IMG/VR virus record: IMGVR_UViG_3300015261_000001
Location: 62,001-126,000 of that record
Length of the DNA stretch: 64,000 nucleotides
DNA from: a virus
Direction: 5' to 3' (one strand)
Positions 35,717 to 44,519 of this stretch are shown here, in pieces. Within the stretch, counting starts at the first letter, position 1. Every line of letters starts with the position of its first letter. Below the pieces are notes generated by a model that made no database searches, had not been told where the DNA came from, and was given only the letters and a program-made list of their open reading frames with translations. The position numbers and the translations under genes were made by a program.

Positions 35717-37720
35717 TTAGCCGAAAGCGACGCCGCTGCCGAACACACCCATTGCGTTCAGGTTGTTCATGTTGTTGCTGCCCACAGAAGCGTGGGTGGC
35801 CAGGCCGGCACCTGGAGCGTAAACCAGTTGGTTCGGACGGAAGCTGGCGATGGTGTTGGCCACGTTCAGAGTACCGATCGAATCCAGGGTTTCGCCGATC
35901 AGAGCCATCAGGTTTGGATCCCAGACGCACGACTGAGCGAAGCTGTTGATATGGACGTTACCGTCGAAGATCGACTGGTTCAGTTCCATACGCAGTTTCT
36001 GGCAGCGCGCCTTGAAGTCTTCCTGAGTTTGGCCGTACTGGATGGACAGGTAGTTCATGATGGACTGTTGGCCACCTTTACCCTTGACGTGACCGAGCAG
36101 CATCTCGTCGACTTCCAGCGTGTTCAGCTCTTTGTTGCCGAGCTTGGCCAGGCCGTTGACCACGATCATCTGCGTGCGGTGCAGCGCAGGCTTGTCGATG
36201 GTCCAACCGGTGTTGTTGTTGATGTTGCGTTGCAGCAGTTCCGAGAACTTGTTGCCGGACATTGCGTCCAGGACCGCGACCATGGTGCGAATTTCTTCGG
36301 TGCGGTTCTTCGACGACAGGTTCAGCAGGAAGTTGTTCACCGACGCATCAGGACCGTTGGTCACGATGTTGGTACGGAAGGTTGCGTGCTGGCTGACGTT
36401 CTGACGGATCCACTGGTTCACCAGATCGGTGTCAGTGATGGTCTTGTCGTTCAGCTGCGGACGCTGACCCATGAACACGCCTTGCAGCAGGCTGTCGATG
36501 CGCGGCTCCAGAGCGCTCAGGTTGCCACGGCTACCAACGCTCAGCTTACGCAGAGCTTCGGTGAACACGTAGTCGGTGTTGGTCGACATCAGCAGGTACA
36601 GACCGAAGAAGTACGGGAACAGACCCTGGTTGTAGTTCATCATCTCGCCAGCGATAGCCGATTCGATGGTGATCACAGGGTGCAGTGGACGGTAACCGTT
36701 CGGGTACAGACCGCCGTTCATGCCCAGGAACGCCTGGATTGCATCGGTTTGTTGCAGGTTGCCACGCGACGCAGCCAGGTTGGCCATGTGCGCTTGGTAG
36801 GTGATACCGGACAGCTGCACGGTAGCGGTAACGCGGCAGATCTCTTTCGAGTTCGCCTGCACCGACGCCGGGTTGTTGATGTTGTTGATGGTGGAAGCCA
36901 CTACTTCCATGTTGGCCGGAGACAGGGTGCCTGCCTTGGTCACACGGTCCTGGATGGCGCTGACGCGAGCTTCGGCGTAACCGTCTTTACCGAAAGGTTG
37001 CTTCGGATCTTTGAACGGCGACGGCAGAGCCATGTCGGCGGCAGGCAGGTCGTGAGTGATCTTCACCAGAACTGCGGTTTCCCACTGACCGGCCAGGTAG
37101 TTGGCCAGACGCGCAACGCGGTCTTTCGGATCGCCCGCTTCCGGGTGGTTCAGCATTTCCAGGTCGACGACGGTCATGTTGACGATCGCGACTTGTTTCA
37201 GGCCTTGTTGCTCGGCCAGCGCCATGAAGTGCTTGCGCAGGTTTTCGATGACGAACTTGTCAGCGTAGCTGGTTGGTACCAGCGGGATGCTGATCTGAGT
37301 GGCGCCCATGCCGCCGACGTTGTTGATGCGGATCGGCTCGGAGCTGATGGTCAGCTCTTTGTTGGAGAACAGCACGCCCATTACCCAGAAGGTGTTGTTG
37401 ACCAGCTTGTACAGAACCAGACCAGGCAGGATGCCGGAGATGGTGGTGGTCATCAGGTCGATGTCCGGCAGGATCGCGAGTTGCGCCTGAGGAGTAGTCG
37501 AGCCCGACAGTTGTTTGTAGTTCTTCTTCATGGCTTCTGCAACTTCGCCGACCTCGATGAGGTTGCGGTTGTCAGCAGTCATGGAAGTGGTTGCGAACAG
37601 AGATGCCAGGCCGGCGATGTCTTGATGACCTGCGAGGGAGCCGTTCTCGGCAGCTTCGTTCGAGTTGTCCCAGTTAGTGCCAGTAGTTTTGCCGGCGGCT
37701 GCGCCACGTTTTACAGTCAT
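35717..37720 (-). CDS. chmA: Chimallin, phage nucleus shell protein (gp54-like)
   Basis: 667 residues. It sits directly before the gp55-like beta' gene, as in phiKZ, with GGAG before the ATG, its own early-type promoter (37814-37833) and a following hairpin: the layout of a highly made early protein. The first about 35 residues are flexible; a hydrophobic stretch spans about 95-117; the last about 40 residues are Asn/Gly/Ala rich and extended, consistent with the linker and C-terminal segments by which ChmA protomers bind each other. No enzyme motif. Known ChmA proteins self-assemble into the lattice that encloses phage DNA. Identification is by order, size and tail character rather than motif. 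Confidence 0.65.
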   Translation of the reverse strand: MTVKRGAAAGKTTGTNWDNSNEAAENGSLAGHQDIAGLASLFATTSMTADNRNLIEVGEVAEAMKKNYKQLSGSTTPQAQLAILPDIDLMTTTISGILPGLVLYKLVNNTFWVMGVLFSNKELTISSEPIRINNVGGMGATQISIPLVPTSYADKFVIENLRKHFMALAEQQGLKQVAIVNMTVVDLEMLNHPEAGDPKDRVARLANYLAGQWETAVLVKITHDLPAADMALPSPFKDPKQPFGKDGYAEARVSAIQDRVTKAGTLSPANMEVVASTINNINNPASVQANSKEICRVTATVQLSGITYQAHMANLAASRGNLQQTDAIQAFLGMNGGLYPNGYRPLHPVITIESAIAGEMMNYNQGLFPYFFGLYLLMSTNTDYVFTEALRKLSVGSRGNLSALEPRIDSLLQGVFMGQRPQLNDKTITDTDLVNQWIRQNVSQHATFRTNIVTNGPDASVNNFLLNLSSKNRTEEIRTMVAVLDAMSGNKFSELLQRNINNNTGWTIDKPALHRTQMIVVNGLAKLGNKELNTLEVDEMLLGHVKGKGGQQSIMNYLSIQYGQTQEDFKARCQKLRMELNQSIFDGNVHINSFAQSCVWDPNLMALIGETLDSIGTLNVANTIASFRPNQLVYAPGAGLATHASVGSNNMNNLNAMGVFGSGVAFG

Positions 37721-37813
37721 GATTGAACTCCATCGTTCTTAAGAAATTTGTTTTGCTAGCAGAATCGCTTGGTGTTTGCCTACACACAATTATCCTTCTG
37801 GCGATTCATTACG

Positions 37814-37833
37814 GTGATATAGGGTTGAAATAT
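37814..37833 (-). promoter_or_regulatory. Candidate early promoter of chimallin
   Basis: Minus strand ATATTTCAACCCTATATCAC, about 95 bases before the chimallin start, shares ATWTTxxAACCTATAT with the other early-type sites. Confidence 0.55.
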
Positions 37834-37914
37834 TTTAGCCCCAGTCGCGATGAGAGTAAAATACCCCGTGATGCTATAGCAGCTTCAATAAACCCTTACC
37901 ATTTTTGAAATCGC

Positions 37915-37945
37915 ACTCCGGTTTCTCCAGGATTTCTCCCGGAGT
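37915..37945. other. Hairpin in divergent intergenic region
   Basis: ACTCCGG and CCGGAGT are separated by 17 bases in the 269-base gap between the divergent chimallin and 37990 genes. GTGCTATATAATG at 37953-37965 just downstream could be the promoter of the + gene. Confidence 0.35.
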
Positions 37946-37989
37946 CATTAGTGTGCTATATAATGACGACAAAATGAGAAAACACTGTT

Positions 37990-39093
37990 ATGAGAACATT
38001 GTCCTTTCCTAAGCCGTCTAATACGGTGTATCCCCGGTTACAGTTTACCGATCTGAACAACATGCGTCGTCAGACTGAGTTCAACCGCAAGGCATTCGTC
38101 AACTGGGTGCGTGATCAACCTTTTAACGTTGAGAACGAACACCTGCTGGTAGGATTGCTTCAGCAGTTAAGCATCAATGCTGAATGGGATTTGGACTACG
38201 TGGTTGGTTACACTCGCTTCCGAGCGTATTCATTGTGCACCATGTTTAAAATTACTTCCCTCCATCACGTTGGTGAAGCGACGACTCAAGGTTTCTACCG
38301 GAACAACACCCGCGAGCACTGGTGCCTCATTGAGAACACCAAGGAATACCGCATGGGTGAAGTGAGCCTGAATTCCCTGCGACCTGTTGTACCACTCTGC
38401 TCGACAGTTGTCCAGCATGGCTATTCCCACTACCTGACCCGCAGCGATCGCAGCAGCAACGCCATCGGACACCTTGCAGTGATCGGTGTTGACTTGGTTG
38501 AGCTGGCGGTGGGTTGGTGGATGTATCAACGTTTAAACCGTGAGCGCGACACCGGTCCAGGTGCTTACGTTGCCCAGTATCCGTTCGTACAGGCTCAGCT
38601 GATTCACAACCAGTTGACCGTAATCAATATGCTGTATGAGCATGTGATCGACGGTATTCCTCTCGATGTACTGATTACTGCTGACAAGGTGGTGTTCACT
38701 ACGGTGAGCGAGCAGAAGTATTACAAAAAGCTGCTGGAGTTCTTGGTGGGGTATTACTCCAGCCATCGACTACAGAACTTCGAACACTTCCTCAGCGCGA
38801 TCGACAGCATCTATAAAGAAGAGTACTTCAACTACGTTCAAGCTGGTAAGAACGGGTTGTTTGCTCAAACCATGTGGATCTGGGAACCAGCGATCCTGAA
38901 ACTGTATTCGATCTACTTGACCTTCTGTAATCAACAGAAGCATAAGGTCAGTGATATCAGTACTGTGATTGTTCGAACTGAATCGGAGCGCCTACAGAAC
39001 TTCCGCAAGGTGCCGGAGAGTTACTTCAAGGGTTGGTTCATCGAGTTGTCCGACCAAGTGTCTCAGTTGAACAAAGAAAATTTTGCACTATAA
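37990..39093 (+). CDS. Hypothetical protein divergent from chimallin
   Basis: 367 residues, rich in Tyr, His, Trp and Leu, probably helical, with a hydrophobic stretch around 150-180 that could be buried core. No catalytic motif found. It is transcribed alone from the gap shared with chimallin and is closed by a 13-bp convergent hairpin. By order it corresponds to phiKZ gp53. Virion or nucleus-associated roles cannot be told apart from sequence. Confidence 0.65.
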   Translation: MRTLSFPKPSNTVYPRLQFTDLNNMRRQTEFNRKAFVNWVRDQPFNVENEHLLVGLLQQLSINAEWDLDYVVGYTRFRAYSLCTMFKITSLHHVGEATTQGFYRNNTREHWCLIENTKEYRMGEVSLNSLRPVVPLCSTVVQHGYSHYLTRSDRSSNAIGHLAVIGVDLVELAVGWWMYQRLNRERDTGPGAYVAQYPFVQAQLIHNQLTVINMLYEHVIDGIPLDVLITADKVVFTTVSEQKYYKKLLEFLVGYYSSHRLQNFEHFLSAIDSIYKEEYFNYVQAGKNGLFAQTMWIWEPAILKLYSIYLTFCNQQKHKVSDISTVIVRTESERLQNFRKVPESYFKGWFIELSDQVSQLNKENFAL

Positions 39094-39096
39094 AGG

Positions 39097-39126
39097 CTAG
39101 AGTACGGGCTCACGCCCGTACTCTAG
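39097..39126. terminator. Bidirectional hairpin terminator
   Basis: CTAGAGTACGGGC, loop TCAC, and a perfect 13-base complement, between converging ends 39093 and 39138. Confidence 0.85.
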
Positions 39127-39137
39127 TATGACCGCTA

Positions 39138-39782
39138 TCAGTTGAAAATCACCTGACCAAGCAAACCACCTACCCATGCGAGGTCTTCACATTTTTCGGT
39201 ATAGAACAGGTGAGTGGTTTTTACGCCGGGAGGAAAAGCAATGAACGCTTCTTTTTCCACCGTCAAGGAGTCGACGTCCAGAAGACTGAACTTACTGAAC
39301 GTATCGGCTTTACTGACATAATCGGGATCCGCAGCAATCTTGATTCCCGATTCTTCATGGATCATGAAGACGTAGCCACTGTTTTTCTCGATGACTATTG
39401 TCTTGTCTTCAGGCGCCTCATCCTTCTTGATCCCGTAAATGTGGTTGAAGAAATCGTGTGTCACGACGATATCCGGTACTTCAAGACACGGGCAGCTGTT
39501 AATGAAGTTCAGCAGGTTTTGCATTTGTCCCGGACAAGTCGGGTGGAACACAAACTCGCTGAAGTTAAACCGTGTAACGATCTTGAAGTCTTCCAGCACC
39601 GTCAAATGGTTCGGGTGATGGAGTTCGTCGCAATCTTTGCGGTCTGGGAACGCCACACAGTCTGGCAAGTAACCCTCTGGATGGTTGCCAACTACCGCAA
39701 ACTCCAACCGAGTAGGTACGTGCAGAAAAAGATGCACACCTTTGCTCGGTTCATGCATGAGCGTTTTCTTTAGGTTACGCAT
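39138..39782 (-). CDS. Hypothetical protein
   Basis: 214 residues from ATG at 39782, chosen over 39794 because GAGGG sits at correct distance and overlap with the upstream gene shrinks to eight bases. Three Cys-containing segments (one P-C-L, one P-T-C-P-G) are visible, but no known motif. It is last in the unit that begins with the polymerase C-part. Confidence 0.6.
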   Translation of the reverse strand: MRNLKKTLMHEPSKGVHLFLHVPTRLEFAVVGNHPEGYLPDCVAFPDRKDCDELHHPNHLTVLEDFKIVTRFNFSEFVFHPTCPGQMQNLLNFINSCPCLEVPDIVVTHDFFNHIYGIKKDEAPEDKTIVIEKNSGYVFMIHEESGIKIAADPDYVSKADTFSKFSLLDVDSLTVEKEAFIAFPPGVKTTHLFYTEKCEDLAWVGGLLGQVIFN

Positions 39783-40080
39783 GGTTACCCTCACTCGTGT
39801 CGTTGATACCTTGAGAGAAGTCAGGATTAGGCATCACGTAACCGTCCGTAGGGATGTAGCCGCCGAACTTGCGATCAACGGCTACAGACTCTTCGTTCAG
39901 TCTGTTAATGGTCTCCATGTTCTTCTTGAACTCCGGGGTGTTGGGCGCGTCGCGACCAAATGCGTTGTATAACGCATTATTCTCCGATGCCAACCGGGCG
40001 ATCACTTTGCCGTTAGCAACAACCCGGTGGTAAGCCTGAATGACTTCAAGCCATTTTTCTTTGGGTACTGTTAATGCCAT
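39775..40080 (-). CDS. Hypothetical small protein
   Basis: 101 residues, helical first half with Asn/Ala/Lys-rich sequence, then an Asp/Asn/Gly-rich tail. GAGG lies before the ATG; seven bases after the polymerase C-part gene, so possibly an accessory of it. Unknown function. Confidence 0.55.
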   Translation of the reverse strand: MALTVPKEKWLEVIQAYHRVVANGKVIARLASENNALYNAFGRDAPNTPEFKKNMETINRLNEESVAVDRKFGGYIPTDGYVMPNPDFSQGINDTSEGNHA

Positions 40081-40087
40081 GCCTACC

Positions 40088-42187
40088 TCAATGTTCGTCA
40101 GATACCAAACGAGTCGACTTGGCGTTTAGAATGAAGACGCCCAGCGATTCAAGAATGGCGTAAATGGATTTCAAGTTCTGCGTGATCAGCTGACGAGCAT
40201 CAACAAACGGCAGGAACTCTTTAGGCACACCGCCAATACCTTCCATCATGTCTGTCGGAATGTAGATAGAAGTCAATCCATCTTTATCCTTGAGGAAGCT
40301 CATGGCTGCTGCTTTGAAGTTTTCATCCTCCAACCCATCGTAGAACTTTTGCAGTTTCTTCTTGCCGTTCAGATCAAGGTTGACTTTGTAGGCCTTATAC
40401 GGCAGTGGTGGTGCCTCGCCGTACTTGGTACTCAGTACTTCCTCCCACAGTTTGTGGTAGAAGAAGATTGATGAATCAGGCGTCTTGTAAACCGCCTCAT
40501 CCTTCACACTGTTCTTGGTTAACCAAGCCCAGCCTCCCTTGGTGATGTCTTCGTACAGGGCGCGCTCGATTTCCGCTGCTTCGTGCAGGATCTGTGGCGC
40601 GTCCAGTTTACCCCGGTTGTACAAGGTATCCAACACCTTCCGCATCAGCTTACCGGTAAAGTCTCGTACCAGTTGAGCAATCTTCACACCCCGCAAGTGA
40701 ACCCCTTTCAACTCAAGCTCAGGCTTCTTGTTCAGAATACCTTCGACCATCAGTTGCAGCGCGTAGTAGTGTTTCGACATCGAAGTCGTTACGTACGAAC
40801 CGAACAGATACTCGTTCTTCATGTTGAGGCGGAACAGATACTTGTCAGCCACGTTCATGTTGCGGCTGAGCTTGGCGTGCTGGTCAACCGCAATCGACCG
40901 AATGAAGTACGTCAACACGCCGTTGAAACGCAGTGCCGTTTGTGGGTCAGCCGCGTAATCCGCAATCACAGTGTCAACGCTGTAGATCACGGAGTCAGTG
41001 TCGGAGGTCATTACGCTTTCACGCACGATCTCTTTAACGTTGAAGATACCGGTTGGTGGAATCTTCGACTTGAAGAACACCTTGAGGAACTTCTCCCACT
41101 TCTGCTCAACCGTGATGTGGTAAGCGTTGAGGTAGTTGATAGCCGTCTTGGTTGCGCCTTCACCCAGCTTGGTAATACACAGGATCTTGTAGTCGCTGTT
41201 GGCTGGTTTGTCGTAATCGTCTTCCTTGGCGTTAGCTGGCAACGCTGGAATGTCACACCAATCGTTAAAGAACTTACGCATCAGTTCCGGGTTGGTAACA
41301 TACAACCCACGCAAGTCCAAGGTGCACAACAGAACGGTCAACTCAAGACCGGTCAAGCCCGACAAGAACAACCGGATCGCGCCAAGTTTGGTCGGGTTGT
41401 TGAAGTAGTAGTGCGCGCAGTGGGTGACCATTTCCATCACTTGGTCAACCGTTGCGTAGTTCATACCGTATTCGGTAATCACTTCTTGCATCAACGCCTG
41501 ATCGGTGTACTGTAGCTGCGCAATAAAACCTTCGATGGCCTTGTTGTACGACAGCAGCAAACGGTTACCGGTAATCAGTCGTTCGTTAATCAGGTTAGCG
41601 GTAGAGGTCAATGCACGGCAGGTACTGGTCAAGCTGGTATGCCCAGACTTGTTAAACAGCGGAGTACCCGAAGACGACATACCACCAGACTGGGCGTTGT
41701 TGAAGATCTTCAACGCGTTCTGGATTTCGTGAAACGCTACTTTGGCTTCATGGTCACCGGCGTCATGTGCCTGTGCCTTCTTGCCTTTATACAAGCGACG
41801 GAACTCAATGAACGCCTCAGTACCAGCTGCGTTTACTGATTGTTCTTCATCGGTATGGGTATAACCGACCAACGAAGGTGAAAGGTGCCAATTGTTCTGT
41901 ACTACCGTGTTGAAGAACTCACGGGTAGCCATGACCATCGGAACGCGGTCACCATGCTTGTCTTTCTTGAAAACACGGAACTTCGCTTCCTTGAATCCGT
42001 TCTCGTTTGGAACAAACACCTGAGCCATCAAATCCAGCAGGTGTTCATAGTCGTAGTTGTAAACCACCGAGAGCATGTAAGCCGCTTGGTAGTGGTACGC
42101 TTTCAAGAAGTTACGGTTAGTTTTGTAGACCGGCTCTTGAAAAGGAGACTGGTGATCAGCGGGGTCTATCTTGGCTGGAACGCCCAT
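40088..42187 (-). CDS. DNA polymerase family B, C-terminal part (palm motifs B and C, thumb)
   Basis: 699 residues. Motif B appears as E-I-Q-N-A-L-K-I-F-N-N-A-Q-S-G-G (154-169; K160 with the N-N and S-G-G that stand for Kx3NSxYG). Motif C is T-S-D-T-D-S-V-I-Y (394-402), with D396 and D398 as metal ligands. K-N-E-Y-L-F-G and G-V-H-L-R-G-V-K-I further on match the KxY and thumb segments. Exonuclease motifs and motif A are absent; they are in the gene at 6372-8216. The catalytic aspartates of one active site are therefore on two polypeptides. Residues 270-390 carry a long insertion between motifs B and C. Confidence 0.85.
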   Translation of the reverse strand: MGVPAKIDPADHQSPFQEPVYKTNRNFLKAYHYQAAYMLSVVYNYDYEHLLDLMAQVFVPNENGFKEAKFRVFKKDKHGDRVPMVMATREFFNTVVQNNWHLSPSLVGYTHTDEEQSVNAAGTEAFIEFRRLYKGKKAQAHDAGDHEAKVAFHEIQNALKIFNNAQSGGMSSSGTPLFNKSGHTSLTSTCRALTSTANLINERLITGNRLLLSYNKAIEGFIAQLQYTDQALMQEVITEYGMNYATVDQVMEMVTHCAHYYFNNPTKLGAIRLFLSGLTGLELTVLLCTLDLRGLYVTNPELMRKFFNDWCDIPALPANAKEDDYDKPANSDYKILCITKLGEGATKTAINYLNAYHITVEQKWEKFLKVFFKSKIPPTGIFNVKEIVRESVMTSDTDSVIYSVDTVIADYAADPQTALRFNGVLTYFIRSIAVDQHAKLSRNMNVADKYLFRLNMKNEYLFGSYVTTSMSKHYYALQLMVEGILNKKPELELKGVHLRGVKIAQLVRDFTGKLMRKVLDTLYNRGKLDAPQILHEAAEIERALYEDITKGGWAWLTKNSVKDEAVYKTPDSSIFFYHKLWEEVLSTKYGEAPPLPYKAYKVNLDLNGKKKLQKFYDGLEDENFKAAAMSFLKDKDGLTSIYIPTDMMEGIGGVPKEFLPFVDARQLITQNLKSIYAILESLGVFILNAKSTRLVSDEH

Positions 42188-42302
42188 AGTTCAGTTACTC
42201 TCATTCCAGGTCTTATTAAAGAAAAAAATAAGGTTGCAAAAAGAAAAGTTCAGACCACACCCTCTAATAAATAGAAGATGTGGTATCTGAAAACCGGGGT
42301 GC

Positions 42303-42716
42303 TTAGCGGGTGGTCTCGTGGGAGGTGTAACTGGCTCCCAGGTCGCGCAACGCTTTTGCGAGTGGGCCGTTCATCTTTTCCTGGTAGTTCGTGATGATGA
42401 ACGTTTTGGTACGACCCTCGATTACCTTGAAGGTCGCATCGTTCACCCACGGAATACCGATCACTTCCATCGTGTCGTTCGGACGCTGGATCGCGAAGTA
42501 TTTGTAAGCCGCCGGGTTATTGACGTTGCCTACCTTGTCCTTGAAATAATCGTACAAGTTGGCGTGCTTAACAGCAATTTCAGGATCCATCAAGCGAGCG
42601 GCTTGATAGGTCATATCTGGGACAATGACCACACAGTCAGTGCGTTCATCGCCGTTGATACCGTTGACCACCAGTTGGAAGTCAACGATGTCATTTGTCA
42701 TCGGAGTGATGGCCAT
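42303..42716 (-). CDS. Hypothetical protein
   Basis: 137 residues, beta-rich globular, GAGG before the ATG. It begins the downstream end of a run of seven small genes (44885 to 42303) between PhuZ and the polymerase C-part. An 85-base AT-rich gap separates it from the polymerase gene. No recognised family; the compact beta content is compatible with a small virion protein. Confidence 0.6.
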   Translation of the reverse strand: MAITPMTNDIVDFQLVVNGINGDERTDCVVIVPDMTYQAARLMDPEIAVKHANLYDYFKDKVGNVNNPAAYKYFAIQRPNDTMEVIGIPWVNDATFKVIEGRTKTFIITNYQEKMNGPLAKALRDLGASYTSHETTR

Positions 42717-42724
42717 GGCAACCT

Positions 42725-43045
42725 CTAAATGAATTTTACTTCAATCTTGACCAGTGGGAGCATGTAGTTACGACCACTAACTCTTACGACAATGCCCGGT
42801 ACATCCGTTACCGAAACAGCATCGATGACTCCCAAATCGTACTGAGCAAACAAGATCTCTGTCAGCACGGTGTCCTCATTAAATGGCTCGCAGGTCATGA
42901 GGTTAGCCACGTGTTCTTTCAAGACGCCGTGGAAATAGCTAAACGCAGATATTTCTTCGGGTTCGTCAGAAGCTTGGGGCAGCTGGGCCTGTAAATGACT
43001 GGCCACAGCCTGATAATCCACGCTGAGTAACCAATTCAGGCTCAT
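42725..43045 (-). CDS. Hypothetical protein
   Basis: 106 residues from ATG at 43045, preferred over 43075 because AGGAG lies ten bases upstream and the gene then starts just after the previous stop. Helical first half, beta-like second half. Unknown function. Confidence 0.55.
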   Translation of the reverse strand: MSLNWLLSVDYQAVASHLQAQLPQASDEPEEISAFSYFHGVLKEHVANLMTCEPFNEDTVLTEILFAQYDLGVIDAVSVTDVPGIVVRVSGRNYMLPLVKIEVKFI

Positions 43046-43049
43046 CGCA

Positions 43050-43343
43050 TTAAGGCTCCTGGTAGGAGAAGACAAAGGTTGCTACCGCGCTGTTAACCCG
43101 GCAGTCGTCGAGCTTGACGCTAATACGGTCACGCATCAGTTGCTCCACGATAATTTTGGTGTTATAGAAATCCGTCATCAGCTTCTTTTGCTCGTCTTCG
43201 ATCGGATGAGTGAACTGATCAACGTAAGGGAAAGGCATAGCATTGGGTAAACCCAACATGTCGAACAGTGCACGGTAAGCGCCCATCATCTGCTCAACGT
43301 CTGTCATTGGCGGGATGGCGACGCTATGGGTAGTTAGCTTCAT
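43050..43343 (-). CDS. Hypothetical small protein
   Basis: 97 residues; TGGAA before the ATG; overlaps the upstream gene end by 20 bases. No motif recognised. Confidence 0.55.
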   Translation of the reverse strand: MKLTTHSVAIPPMTDVEQMMGAYRALFDMLGLPNAMPFPYVDQFTHPIEDEQKKLMTDFYNTKIIVEQLMRDRISVKLDDCRVNSAVATFVFSYQEP

Positions 43344-43659
43344 GACTAATTTCCAAAAGGATTGTGTACGGATAAACGACCCAGCGAATCAGTTGCCCCC
43401 TGCCCGCTAAGGTTCGTATGCTGCCAGCAATAGCCAGCATGTCCAAGCTTACCGCATTCCAAAGCATTTGAGCTGACAGTTCATCCAAGTCCAGCTCAGT
43501 AAACACGTACTCTTTGGTGATGTCTTCGTAAAGCTCATTCGCACGCCAGAGCATTACCAGCGTGGTCATCACCGAGGTGATCTCATCGTCAGTAAACCCG
43601 AAGAGTTTGAATTGAGCACGAAGAGTAAGGTAAGGTAGTGTGACAGTTTTGTTCTTCAC
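43324..43659 (-). CDS. Hypothetical small protein (GTG start)
   Basis: 111 residues, GTG start overlapping the upstream stop (GTGA) with GAGAGGG eight bases ahead. Helical and Leu-rich centre. Unknown. Confidence 0.55.
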   Translation of the reverse strand: MKNKTVTLPYLTLRAQFKLFGFTDDEITSVMTTLVMLWRANELYEDITKEYVFTELDLDELSAQMLWNAVSLDMLAIAGSIRTLAGRGQLIRWVVYPYTILLEISHEANYP

Positions 43660-44072
43660 TCTAAATCCCTCTCGTCGATTCCAATCAACAGATCGCCGTT
43701 CGATAAGACCCGAAACAAAAACGGGTGTTTTAATGAAGTGTTAGGGATAAGCTTAGCCACTTCATTGTTGATCATGCACGCTACATCTTGAGTTAGTTCG
43801 CTCAGATCATCTGGCAAAAGATAGTACCTGGCCAGACGAGTACCAAAAGTTGTATCCCCCAAATCAAAGGCACCGTTACAGGCGGTAAAGTAGTCTAATC
43901 CTGTTTGCACTAGGCTCCAGGTTATTTTGTTGTATCTATCGTTTCCCGAAACGTTCCCAGTCACTAGTCCGCCAACCTGCTTTCGCATCGTCTCGTACAC
44001 AGGTAGCAAGGCGATCTGAAAGAAGCGGTGTTCTCCGGGTGGTCTCGCGAGTATGGAGTTTACTGAGTTCAT
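43656..44072 (-). CDS. Hypothetical protein with long overlap to upstream gene
   Basis: 138 residues from ATG at 44072, which would overlap the gene at 43936-44505 by 137 bases. An internal ATG at 43988 would cut the overlap to 53 bases. The N-terminal residues I-L-A-R-P-P-G-E-H-R-F-F read like real protein, so the long form is kept. Function unknown; a frameshift joining the two frames is an alternative. Confidence 0.5.
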   Translation of the reverse strand: MNSVNSILARPPGEHRFFQIALLPVYETMRKQVGGLVTGNVSGNDRYNKITWSLVQTGLDYFTACNGAFDLGDTTFGTRLARYYLLPDDLSELTQDVACMINNEVAKLIPNTSLKHPFLFRVLSNGDLLIGIDERDLE

Positions 44073-44505
44073 TGATTGCGTCCATATCCGGGTGGTCGCT
44101 TACCATGTCTGTAACATGTTCTGGATCCGGCTCGATGGTGTTCTGTGCCAAAATTCGCGCAATCGTCTCATCAAGATCCATTTTGATATTGATGTGATGA
44201 AACGCTTTCCCTATTTGTTTGTACTCCAGTTGAGCAATAGTGCGTTTATCCCAACCGGCACCTTTTGCACGCTGACGCATTTCTGCGACCATGTTGAGAA
44301 CCATGTCAGCGGCGCCCATCACTTCATAATCGTTTTCCAGCACTTCTTCCAACTGGACGATTACGTCATTTTCCAGATGTGGGTCGTTAAAGATCTCCAC
44401 TGCCCCACGGATCAATTCGCACACCAAATGCTCCCGAACACTTACCTCCTTCATATTCGGGATCATCAAGTTACGTGCTAGGTCCTTTACATCAAAACTG
44501 ATCAT
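43936..44505 (-). CDS. Hypothetical protein
   Basis: 189 residues, GAGG before the ATG, acidic and helical up to about residue 145; the last 45 residues, which overlap the next gene, switch to a basic Arg/Thr/Trp-rich composition typical of out-of-frame sequence. The true C-terminus may differ, see the overlap finding. Confidence 0.5.
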   Translation of the reverse strand: MISFDVKDLARNLMIPNMKEVSVREHLVCELIRGAVEIFNDPHLENDVIVQLEEVLENDYEVMGAADMVLNMVAEMRQRAKGAGWDKRTIAQLEYKQIGKAFHHINIKMDLDETIARILAQNTIEPDPEHVTDMVSDHPDMDAINELSKLHTRETTRRTPLLSDRLATCVRDDAKAGWRTSDWERFGKR

Positions 44506-44519
44506 GTTGGCCTCGGTTA

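Noticed and set aside
35628-35930. N-terminal extension of the beta' N-part
   Set aside because: It would run through the hairpin and overlap chimallin codons, with Arg/Gln/Ser-rich nonsense composition; the ATG at 35627 has a proper SD.
35792-37726. 644-codon plus-strand open frame opposite chimallin
   Set aside because: Antisense shadow; no SD, His/Gln/Val/Arg bias typical of reversed codons.
37723-37908. 61-codon plus-strand frame upstream of chimallin
   Set aside because: It covers the chimallin leader and promoter and has no SD; hydrophobic content is due to AT-rich DNA.
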